Shown piece by piece: positions 46,233-59,499 of a stretch of DNA of 64,000 nt. A model generated the notes under the pieces. It was not told where the DNA came from, did not search any database, and saw nothing but the letters and a program-made list of their open reading frames with translations. The stretch's first letter is position 1. Each line of letters begins with the position of its first letter. The position numbers were made by a program, and so were the translations under genes. The DNA is taken from positions 474-64,473 of the forward strand of contig VZSF01004848.1 in NCBI GenBank assembly GCA_013398295.1, given 5' to 3'. This stretch comes from Chionis minor (Eukaryota; Chordata; Aves; Charadriiformes; Chionididae).

Positions 46233-49200
46233 AAAAAAAAAAAAAAAACTTTTCAACCTGAAAGCAGCTTCTTCACTGAACAGACCCTGTTCACACACTG
46301 CAGCACTTTTCTATTTAGTGAAACACAAAGTAATTGATTGAATCCCTTGGGCAGCTAGTTACAAAGTCAGGATATTTAAACTGCATTTTCTCATCATCGG
46401 GAGGAAAAACCTGTCCATTGGTATTTGGGACGCAGAGAAGGCTGTAACCACTGGAGCCACTGTTGTGGTCTAGCCTTCCCACTATCATATTAATTAAAAA
46501 GCAGCCAATCTCCCTTAATCTCACCGGCAGCTTTCATCAGAAAGCTCAGAACATTTTCAGGTTTTAACAATCTCACCAGACTGTCAGACCTAGTCTGAGA
46601 GCTGACTGTGCTGCACAACCTCCGGGATGTTTGAGCAGCATTAAGCCCAGACGGATTCCTTGCAATTGCTGCAGAGGAAAAAAAATTGGTGTCTTCGGGG
46701 CGGAGAGGGCTGAAAGCTTGATGTGAAGCTCCAGGACTAGAAGATCCTGGTATTGCATCACTCCCATTTGAAAAAGAGCCAGAGAATCCAGCTCGCATGA
46801 AAAAAAATCAGCTCTCAATAGCACACCTACTTGTTAAGTCTTTGAAGTCCTTCCACAAAAGACAGACCACAACTTAAACACATACTCACGTGAGCTGTCA
46901 CCGCATTATCCCCAAGCCTACTTCTCTTCCCATTCCCTCTGCCCTGCTACGCTGCAAAAATAAACCGAACACCCCAACTACTAGCTGTTTGCCTCCAGTG
47001 GTGAAAGACATGGGGTCAGGAAAGCAGGTGGCAGAAACCTAGGACTACTATTTAAATTGAGAGTTGGTATAATTGTCTTCTATCAAACAGCTATCAGACT
47101 CCTGGAGCCGTGTGAAATAAACCCTGCTGAGACAGGAGGAGGGAAGTTTATCACAGCCCTGAACGTTGGGTCATGGAGGGGCACAAGTAAGTAGGTGTAA
47201 GCTGCAGTGTTACACACCGTGCTGCTGCTGGGAATTCAGCTCCCACACTTCCCTGTCCTTCCCCCGGGGGAGGAACAACGCTTGGGGAGAAAAACGCAGC
47301 TCACAAGGATCCCCCCCCGGCTGTTTTGGAGGCAGCAGTAAAGGAGTTTTGCAAAGGAAGCGACTAGAGTATGATGATGTGACATGGAGAAACTGATGCC
47401 TCAACAACCACCGCACAGCTCTAACTTTTAAGTCCTCACTCCATTAAACCCCGGGAAGCCTGAAGGCACAGGGCTTTAATAGCAGTGAACAGTCACACAG
47501 GGAAAGGAAAAGTCAGAATAAATAGGGGAATAGCCAAGGGACCACGCTTTGACCATCATGCCGGACAGCAGACAGGCTAGTAACAGATTTCCCTTTCAAA
47601 TTAGTAGCAAAACCAAAAATCAAACTTGTGGCAGCACCAGTTTTAAGCTGTTCGCTCACCCTGCTTTTCCCAGGACCAAACTGCGATGCCACACTGGAGC
47701 TGAATGGAGGCAACCGAGTTCTGACAGCACTCAGACACCTACAGTCTCCAGGCCGTCAGTAAAAGCTGTGCCGACTCACAACAAACAGCTGGAAGCCAAG
47801 ACAACACGTACCTTTGCCTGCAGCAAGTATAAATTAAGATTTCAGGGTACTAAAGTGATACACTGACAGCAGCTTAAGCGCGTCTGTGGCTGTAGATACT
47901 CGGAAGCAGAGTGCTGAATTTGGGTCACAGCAAGTATCTGGACTTCATCACTAACAAATCCAGTTCAGATATGTGAAAGCAAAGGAGACAGCAGCAGTAT
48001 GTCATCTTCAGGATCTGTGTTTGGGGAAGGTGCTGCCTTGCAGACCTCTACACCTGAGCCATCGAGCTGGAGTTATATACAACCCACATAACCACTCTCC
48101 TCTTCAGAGGTTTATGTATGCAACCCAAAGCATACGTGGATAATCCAAAACTCCATCCAGTTCTTTGACCTCTTCCAGGAATGCCAAAAGCATACCTGCT
48201 GGCATCAACCACGACTTTTTCTTGTGGGACTCTCCAATGGCAGTAAGAAGGTCATTAACTGCCTTCCACTCCAAAACCGCATTTGGATCCATTGCCTACA
48301 GATAAAAAGCATCTGGAATCAATTTATCCAAGTGCTGAGCCATGTACTATTATAATGGTTCCAGTACGGTAAACCTACTTTTTCCACTCCAACTTTGCAC
48401 TACAATAGAGGCTTTCAGTAAAACAGGGATTTTGCCTCTAAGTCGTTACCACAACTTGAATAAATTCCAGCATAACCTTTTCCATGACACGATATCATCA
48501 GGTCTACCACTCCCATAGGTGTTTAGGTACAGTAACAAGCTTCTGACAGTATATTTACATTTCAACAACATTTACAGCCCATGTACTACTATCAATCTAT
48601 ATCAAGAACAAGTTATATAGTTGTTCTGAAACTCTCCTCTGATAAAATAAGACCTGTCACCAAATTATCATGTGTACTTATTAAAATTGGCCAAGCTCAG
48701 AGTTGCTACAATTTTTGCCCTAATCAGAACAGCAGTAATTTTTTTATTTTTTTTTTTTTTTTTAACTGAGCCCACCTCTGCTTCGGTAATGACTACAGCT
48801 ATAAAACAACACGAGCACTTCCAGAGACATACATGAATTGCTTTTACTGTCAGGACTTCACAATAGCCAAACATTCCCCAACTCGGAGCCAACCACAACT
48901 AATAAGCTAAAATTCAAAGCATACACGGGGACTCAAGATTTCACAAGACCTTTTTTCCACTTCTAAAAACAAAAGGTACCGAATGGAAACGTATCTCATA
49001 ATGTTTGCCATTTTCCCCCGAAGCAGCACAGTATTACACCGACAGAATTACTGCACGTACAGAGATGTAGGAGCACTCATGTTTAAGGCTGTACAGCGCT
49101 AATTCATACTAAAAGTTTCATTCCATAAGCTCTACAGAAGTATTTCCTTCTCAATTCTGAAATACAGGAGGCAGCAAGAGAATTAATAGTGTTGGCGTTA

Positions 49201-52200
49201 CAGGTACCTGCCACCCTCCTCCATTTGAAACAAGCAGCGTTAATGCTAATCTTTTTTACACTAAGAGCAGCAAACAAGTTTCAATTGCTTCTCAGAACTC
49301 TGCTCTGAATTTATCACTTGCTGCCCGCGGCACTCGCAAGGCCAGGTTTGCACAGCAGGGCAAGAATGGCGTACAACTTTTGTCACAAAGAAAACTCCCT
49401 TCTACAAATTCGCACGCATCAGGAAAATGATTCAGAAAACAGCTGTTCCACAGAGCCCTACGGAAAACACTCTTCCAGAGTCATTACTCTGCTTTGGAAG
49501 GAGTCTCTTCTGGAAGAAGAAACAGCTAATGGAGACCCTGACACTTGTGGCTGCTGATTGAAGAAAAACACGGATAAAGCTATCGCGATCCCTTGCCGCC
49601 AGCCCCACACTTCTGCAAAGAGCCTGCCCCCTGCAAACAAGGAGTCCGATTCATTTGCTCACTGACCCTTTAGTAATTAAATTTTCAGGCTAGGTTATTA
49701 TAATCAGTGACCAAAAAATTTCAACTACTTCATTTAAGCCTGCCACTGCATCTTACTCGAGAACAATTTTCATATAGGTATGTTTTAGTATGTTCTTCAG
49801 GAACAGTTTTCCAGTTTCACACTAGTTGCCACTTCACAAGGCAAACAGCTTTGCAAAAAATCTTTCCAATTCTCTCTTCACAGATTGATTTTTCCAAAAT
49901 AAGAGCACAATTGTGCTAATCAATCTTCCGGTAGGAACCTCCAGCTTGACTCCTGAGCTAGCGCATACCCGGTGCGCGCATGGAGCCATCCTGGGCAAAC
50001 AGAACCAAACCCCAGACATTTATGTACACAACTGGATTTCACTACCTAAACACCGCATGTGGGATGCTGTCCAGAAAAAGGACAAACTAAGCTTTTCCGA
50101 GACAAAGCTCCCCCTTCCTCATTATACTCAGCAAAAGGAAGAGATGTTTAAGAATAAATACATCACAAATGTTATCTTTCAAAGAGCCAGAAGAGAAAAG
50201 CTACAATTAATTTCAATGACTACTTTGCACCACCCTTCAGGTCTCCCCAGTGGGACCCTCAGGAAAAAAAAGGGGCAAAGAAGTGGCTGTTCTCTCCTCA
50301 TTTTTAACATTATCTAAGTAGGTCCCTCTGCCACCTGCCACATAAATAAATGTGTTAGGTCACTCTGCAATAGCAGTACTTGCTCGGAGGGGTTGTTCTG
50401 GAAGAACTCTTAAGGACTTCTGCCTCATGACTACTGTGAGGGGTTCTACAAGACAACCATTAAGAAACTCACTTAATTCTACCTAATCCAAGTGACCAAA
50501 AATCAAATCCAAAGACTTCTATTTCTCTCAGAAAATGTGTCACTCGATAGGAACAACTTTGCACAAAGAATAATTTCATGTTTTCCCCAGAGATGATCTA
50601 CTGAAGAATATTGTAAGGGCAACTATACTGAAGGCCAGTGCCAGTGAAGAACCGAACTCACTGAACTCAAGAGGATTTTAAAAAACACAAGCTAAATCAG
50701 GACTGAAGCCTTGATGTCTGTATCAGTAAAGTTTATTCCACCTTGACTTCCTACAGCTTTAAAAAACATACCAGAACCTTGTAAGCTTTGGCTTTCAAGA
50801 CCCCAGTATCACAAATGAGACCCCCTCTGACAAGTAACGTTGATTTCTTTTGCAATACCTTTTTTACAAGTTAACACGTAACTTAAGAGATAAACTACTG
50901 TAACGCCAAGATTGTGCCGTGTTAAATCCACACACAAAGTCACCGTATAATGTAAGGTAAAGGCAAATGTGGTACGTCTGTCTTGTCTAAGCTAAAAAAG
51001 CAGCCTCTGCCCCAGCCTGCAAGCAGTGAGGGTGAGGTTTGAAGACTTCTCATGTACAGCTTGTATATTTATAACATTGCATGGACGGTGCTGTGAAACA
51101 TTTTCAGGTGGCTGTTTTCAGATCGAGTGGGTCTCTTTTCTGTTTGTATTTCAGTATATCCATAATGCTCTCATCTAATGTTTTCCTGGAATATCCCCAG
51201 TATCTTTAAAGATCTGCACGTCATTAAACTCGAACTCTCCCTGTAACTGCTTGTCAATAACTGGCTTATTTTGAAAGGAAATTGGTAACTTCACTGCTCA
51301 GAATCTTTAATTAGTTTTTAAATGAGGTGGTGTAGCATACACCAATGCAAAGAAATCATTTAATTTTGACTCTTAGCTTTAAGGACACAGAACCAGGAAA
51401 GACCCTTGGCAAAGCCACAAGAAACCTTCACATTGGGATTAACCTCTCTGGCCACAGGGTGCCTCTGCTGTTCCACAAACACTCCGAAGCTGAGCAAATA
51501 GTTTCTGCTGGTTAACCTCCAGCTGTAATCCATAAACTGTAGCCATGCGTGCTGAAATCGATCTGCTCAGGATCAAGTTAGGTCAATATTTGATCATCCT
51601 GAAATGCTCTCATTAGCTGGTATTGTCCGTCCTGAAGAAGCCATGTTCACCTCGCTCGGAAAAATTATTCATTTATGCTACACTACCAAAAAAAACTGAG
51701 CCAGGCTGTCAGGCTTTGCATGCACTCCCGACGCAGAGGACAATGAGTTTTGATCGAATTTCTGTAAGACAAATCAAGCCTCACACGATGCACTGCTCAG
51801 CACCATGCACAAGGCTTTTGACATTCCTAAACTTCCACCGTCTGCTCGCCGGGGCTCCTCACTCCGGTGGTATCTTTTTGGGTTCAGCCTCACATGTAGT
51901 CATGGAAGGTATGCACGTAAAAGTTTACGAAGAGCTTGGTTGATTAGAAAACTGTCACAAAAAACAATTAGTCATCTGACTGAAGCTGGAGAGCACACTG
52001 GGCAACGAGATCAAGTGATAAGGGAGCACAACAGCACTAACATTTCAAGTACTAACAGGCTGCAGCGTTTTAGCTGGTTGCATTAAAAGTCCTCGGTTCA
52101 GTCTCAATGGAAACAACACCTCAATCGGAAATATTCCCCCGGTATAGCACTGCCGGTCTCTACATTCATACCATATAAGCTCTGTTTTAACTAGGTAATA

Positions 52201-53099
52201 CAGCATCAGCAAAGGTAGCACGTTGTAAAGCCTAGCAGAGACGTAAAACTTTCCATGTCACTGGAAAAAAATTAAAATGCAATGTTTCAAAGAAACAATT
52301 TAATGCCATTTCATTTACTGCGCTACGTATTGAGTGGACGCTTCCACGGACATCTGATTTCCCATCCACTGAAGTATACAATGTCTAAACAGTCTCAAGT
52401 TACAGGTTACTTAAAAACACTCTTATTTGTATAGTCCTCCCTGAAGATGAAGCAAAGCCCGACCTCTAACATATTGCTCCTTTCTAAGTGATTAAACACT
52501 AAGTGTGAGTACTTAAATTTATTTCTAACATACCAGGACTACAAAAGTCACACAAAGAACATGATAAAGAGGCAATACAATGCAATCAAAGCAAGCAGAC
52601 ACGCGAGCTCTGAAAAAGACACTTCACTAACTCTTTATTTCAAGAGTCCAAATCATCTTTGCACACACAAGACTTCCATCAAGTTCAACAGGAGTCGTGT
52701 AGCCACAGTGGGTGCAGCAACGATACCCTACTGGCATGAACACTGCTGGACATAAAGCTTTGAAGTCTCATATATATATTTACATCTGCCAGTTTGTACT
52801 GAATGCTCACTGACACCGAATGCGAAAAAGTTTCTACTGCTGGGTATGCGCATCCTTCATTCCACTTCATAGTGCAGCACCAAGCCCTTACCTTATTTAT
52901 AAAGAAGGCTTTCAGCGAGGAAGAATATATTTTCTATACATATGCATCAGCTTGCTTTCAAAGAGATTTATGCTAAAAAGGCCTCCCTTACATTCAGATC
53001 TAGGTCTAAAATGCATTTAAAAGTGAATGAGATGCACTATGTAGGAAGGAGACAAGCTGTTGGGAGCAATCCTCTTTACATTTACACATTGACAAACGC

Positions 53100-53290
53100 A
53101 TACAGAAGCAATAGGTGCACGTAAACGAAGACGATCTGCTTGGGAAATCCTACACCCAACCCGGAGTCCGGTTGCACAGGTCAGGTGCGCGTGTGGTGGA
53201 AGACCCAGTTCTGCCGGGCTCCGCGAGGACCTGCACGGTTTCTCGTCGGAACAGCATGGCAGCAAAAAACAGAACGATCCCTGAAAAGGG
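53100..53290. other. CpG-dense patch in the putative MKLN1 3'UTR
   Basis: Roughly 16 CG dinucleotides in about 190 bases (including CCCGGAGTCCGG, GGTGCGCGTG and GCCGGGCTCCGCGAGG) lie within otherwise AT-rich, CpG-poor sequence. No gene was recognised in it. It may be an orphan CpG island or regulatory DNA. Confidence 0.5.
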
Positions 53291-53762
53291 GCCCGTGCAG
53301 ATGACGACTGCACTCCCGTTTCCCAGTGGTTTCTCTGAGGTTCCACTTGCCCGTCAGGTCTAAGTGGAAGGCTCCAGAGAACGGAAGATAGCCATTTAGG
53401 TATTTAGTTTTAGACCAGATATCAGATGCAATTAGACACTACCGTCAGCCCAGTTCTGGGATGAGGAGACAGGTAATTTGTAACACTGGCTCCCCTTCAC
53501 ATGACACACTGCGATTACAAGACTCAAGACACATACATTACTGTTACCTCGACGTGTGCCAGTGTCCTGCTGCCAAGTTATTCAGCTGCTGAGGATGGAG
53601 TTGTAGGATAAAGCCATGTATCATGACTAGCTACAAATGAGCAAAGAACCTCCCCCCTCCTTTCTCATGAAACCCAAAATAAAACCCATCATCTTCAATT
53701 CCAGACAACCCACAAATCTCAATTTTCCCCTACAGGCAAAAACAATCACTGCATGATTGGGT

Positions 53763-53768
53763 TTTATT
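53763..53768 (-). promoter_or_regulatory. MKLN1: Proximal MKLN1 polyadenylation signal (candidate)
   Basis: AATAAA on the - strand, about 290 bases after the stop codon, next to a genomic homopolymer. A similar motif lies at 53875-53880. Confidence 0.4.
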
Positions 53769-54053
53769 TTTTTTTTTTTCTTCCCCCCCCCCACCTTTTC
53801 ATCTTACATTTGCTAACTCAAAATCCAAAGTCAGAAAAAATATATATTTTTAGTCGGAAGTACGTCAGTTACATTTTATTAACCTACTCCAAGGGAAAAG
53901 CTTCAGGGATTCACCATACAAGTATAAAACCCCTTTCAAACACCTAGGGGTTACTATATTACTTCATCCCAGCAGTCAATCAATGCAGTAAAAAAATTAA
54001 AATACTGAAAATGGATGCTTTTCCCCTCTTCCACATGTCCAGTGATTGCTTCG

Positions 54054-55923
<1,870 letters not shown>

Positions 55924-55978
55924 CAAGAGTGGTGAAATCCGAGCCAGACTTAAATAATGCTGAGGCAAGAAGTTGAAA
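55924..55978 (-). CDS. MKLN1: Muskelin penultimate coding exon
   Basis: On the - strand the acceptor cacctcttctgcag precedes TTTCAACTT at 55978, and the donor is CTTG|GTGAGT. It is 55 nt: 18 codons plus one base, phase 0 in and phase 1 out, matching the last exon. It encodes FQLLASALFKSGSDFTTL, which joins to GFSDVDHTY exactly as in known muskelins (human has FTAL here, from memory). Such a short exon would be missed by open-frame searches. Confidence 0.94.
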
Positions 55979-56929
55979 CTGCAGAAGAGGTGGAAGGACA
56001 AAGAAAGAAAGAAAGAAAAAAAGTGTTATTAACTGCACAGGAAAAAACCCAAAAGATTCATAGAAGTCCAAGTGGCTTTTGGGTTCCTAGGTTTTCTTTG
56101 AACAATCCTTAGAACTACTGTGCCTTACATGTGAATAGCAGCAGCAATTTCATATGAGCAATGCAATTTGTCACCTTGGCTGAGCAAGTTGGATGGTTTT
56201 TCCTAGAATTAGAGCAACACTGATGCAATGAGAGGTACTCGACTGGGAGCCGTAAAACCTAATATTTTATCTCTGCTTTTTTGCCTCTCTGGCAGATATC
56301 ACAGTGCAGAAGTAAGGTAGAGCCTCTTCCACACAACAACATTCCCAGGGATGAACGTGGTACAGCCTCAGCGAGCAAGGATTAGATGGCACAAAACCAG
56401 GGTAAACGCTACTGTGTGGCACAAGCTCCTTGAGTACAGAGAAAGCTTTAAACAGCAACAACCTTTCTGAACTGCCAGAGAAACTCATATCACAAGTTCA
56501 AGGCAATGTCTTTTTAACTAAAAAACCCAACGACAACAACCAACCAAAAAACCCCAGTTCTTTGCTTAGGAGCATCAGAATTATGGTAACACAGCTGAGG
56601 TTTCATTCTCCCTTAATGTCTTACTCATAGACGGTGAACATAGTACTTTTCTCTGCCCCGGCTGCTGTTTTCAGTTACCCGTTGTAGCAAAGCTTAGTGC
56701 TTTGTCATGTTTTCTTAAAGAATTAGCTGATCCCTTAAAAGCTTATAATCTTTTGCCTCCTATCTGTGTGTCTTTACAACACACATCCCAAAGGAAGGAA
56801 GGGGGCGGGGGCGGCGGGGGGAAGTGGAGCAGAAGAGAAGCAAATATGTTCAGGGAAGGAGTGGCAAAACCAGACAGGAATTACATATCCATCAGTTTAA
56901 TTTCAATTTCAAGAAAAAAATGGGAATAC

Positions 56930-58075
56930 AGTTTGCAGGCATCTAGGAGTAGAGAAAGTGATGAGTAGCAGTCAACGTGGATTTGGCAACAAGTTATACC
57001 CCATTGATCTGATTTCTCCTACAAGGCAGCAGGCCCTAGGGATGGGACTTGGCAATAGACATTGTCCATTTTGAACTTTCATAGGACTTCTGATGCTTTT
57101 ATATGATATTTAAGGCAAATTATCGAGGCATCACCTAGATTAAGGTAACAGGGAATGGCAAATAGGTCAAATAACTTTACTGTGGGTAGTCATTGATGGT
57201 TTGACATCAAAATGGAGCCATGAATCAGAAGCGATTCATCTGTGCCCCAGGGTCAGCATCATTTTTGGTGTTCAGTGCTACCCTGCTTGACAGAACAGGA
57301 CATGTTCACCAAGTCCACAGACCTTACACCCTGCTCAGACGGACTGCCGGCACGGTGGCAAACAGCCTTCAGACTGTTTTTCCATTTCATCCAGCTTATA
57401 ATGATGGATCAAGGTGCAATTCACTACGGCCAAGTGCAAAATCAACATGAACAGGCATAATCAGCTCTACAAAACAGGCTCAGTGAAAATGCATTTAGGA
57501 GTTATAATAGATCAGTATCATCTTATTGCAAAAATGACAAATGCCTAGAAAAATGCATGAAAAGGAATAGGATCCTCAAACAAATCAAGTATTCCTCCTG
57601 TTATCAAGGCTTCTAAGTCCTATCTACAATAGGGCAACCACTTTTGGATGCCCTGTATCAATTAGCAACATATGAGGAAAGCAGTAGAAAAAATCCAAGT
57701 GGTCTGAACATCAAGCTCTATAAAGTAAGTTCAAAGGAGTCAGGGCTGCAGAGTCTCCACAGAAGAATGGCCAAGGACAAAACTGCAAAAAGTCACAAGC
57801 GTAAAAGGCTGCTACAAAAAGGTAAATCTACAACTAAGTGCAAGAAGCCACAAAAACACTTCAGCAAGATCAGTTTCAACATGACAAAGAAAAAAACCAG
57901 TCTAGAGTAAGGACTGCAGAGTGCCAGAATAAGTTCGCATCTTTTGGAGAGGCTATCACATGAAGCTAGCACTGGAGGTATTTAAGAACAGGTTAGACAG
58001 ATATGGGATTAATGAGGTGCAGAAGAGAGGGAAGAGGCTGATTAAGTACCCTCTTGAGCACGAGGTCTGGTTAAA
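56930..58075 (+). repeat. Degraded CR1/L3-like LINE remnant
   Basis: Several landmarks of the reverse transcriptase end of CR1/L3 elements occur in order: 'gtcaacgtggatttggcaac' with GATCTGATTTCTCCT (56970-57020), 'tgggacttggcaatagacat', the TGTGCCCCAGGGTCAGC segment near 57240, and 'ctggaggtatttaagaacag' with GTTAGACAGA near 57970. All reading frames are broken. It is clearly older than the other CR1 copies. Confidence 0.65.
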
Positions 58076-59473
58076 TGAAATCAAAAAGCATTGTAATGCT
58101 ACACGTGTATTTCACTGTTAGCGTAACTTGTAAGAGTTGCTTGGCTCCGAATCAGCAACATACTTCAACAGATGCCCAGCAGAAATAGCTCCAAAAGTTC
58201 CAATAAAACCAGTGGCTAAATCTGTGCTGCTTCTGATAGCAAACGCCACGTCCTGGCCATCTTTCCCTCCCGCACAATTGCCTTAAGGCCTGCTGCCAGC
58301 TGCCTGGTAGCACATGAAGGCAGCTCTGCCGGGACAAAGCAGATGCCACATGCTTCGAGGGGTTCCCTTGCCTACCCCAGCAACGCCAGCAGCAGTAAAC
58401 AGAAAGCAAGCCACGCTCGAGGCTGGGTCTCAGGATGCCCAACTAAGAAACCATATAAGCAGGATCCAGTAACTCGCTGAACTGAGACCAAAAATCCATT
58501 GAAAAGACCCTCCGCCAAGTATTCCAGCCTCATCTGCACTAGGCATGATTGATTTTCACGGCTACGAGCTCCTTTCCAGCTTTGTGGGGAAGGAGTGGTG
58601 TCGTGTCTCCTTCTTTACTGGTGACACTGCACTTCAGTTAACCCTGAGGTCTGTTGTTTGTGTGTGTTGAAATTCTATTTTATATATCAGCTCACAATTA
58701 AAAAAACACTTTCTGATAGAAAAGTCAAGCACGTAAGTTAGGAACATCAGTTACAGACCGCACTGAGCTTAAGCTGGTTCCCTCTGCATTTGCATTACAA
58801 TGCCAGTTAACTGCATGATTTTCTCCCAAAGGATCCCTATTTTCCAGAGCAAAGGACGGTTACTGGTTTCTCAGGATCAGGTTCTCCTACACATCATTCA
58901 CAGCATACATCCGATGTAGTGTTTCCTTCACAAAGTTCAAACTCTGCTCTACAAAAGGAATTAGTTTTCATCAGGTTTTCTATCATCTTAATTGTTCTCA
59001 TAACAGACAGCACTTCACATTCTGATTAATTTTGGGTCCCCTAGTTGAAACTACCAGAATCTGATTTTTTCAAAACACATAGTATCATGCAGCAGCTTTT
59101 GAATTCGCTTGCAGCCAGAAGAGCAAAGCCCTCAAGCAAATCACACCTCAGATCTCTCCCTTCAGGCTCCAGAACGAAGAACACAATTAATGACCATCTA
59201 GGAAAAACAATTTGCTTAACGTCACATAGCAACTCTGTTACAGAGGCAGGACTAGAATTCAATTATCCAGCAGAAGCACCCAACTGCTTTAATCACCCCA
59301 CCACCCATTTTCTTCTGACAATCCCTCCATCTCACTGGCTGCATCCATTCCAAATTAAGCCTCCATTCAAAAGACAACAGTTCCGTTCATTACACAATTA
59401 ATTTCTCTCTCTCAGAGATCCAACCCACCCTCTGAACTAAGGCAGGGGTTCCTTAGAGATAAATGTATCTGGT

Positions 59474-59499
59474 TAACTAATATAAGGCTATATTAGTTA
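59474..59499. repeat. 11-bp AT-rich hairpin within a local repeat cluster
   Basis: TAACTAATATA, loop AGGC, TATATTAGTTA. The word (G)NTAACTAATAT recurs at about 59527 and 59549, making a 100-bp cluster of direct and inverted copies. Confidence 0.85.

Larger units (their letters stand above)
44580..54053 (-). other. MKLN1: MKLN1 3'UTR (maximum extent, uncertain)
   Basis: Running leftward from the muskelin stop codon, no other confidently recognised gene intervenes before a - strand AATAAA at 44601-44606. If continuous, this 3'UTR is about 9.5 kb. Earlier - strand AATAAA motifs at 53875-53880 and 53763-53768 would give a UTR of only 0.2-0.3 kb. Five - strand TGTANATA (Pumilio-type) words lie at 44642, 44702, 48552, 50021 and 52777, fitting a regulatory 3'UTR. 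A CpG-dense patch (53100-53290) and several exon-like segments lie inside. Human MKLN1 mRNA is known to have a multi-kilobase 3'UTR, which supports a long form. Confidence 0.5.

Noticed and set aside
51623..52086. Overlapping + strand open frames opposite the muskelin UTR
   Set aside because: No domain and no promoter or splice signals recognised; likely chance.
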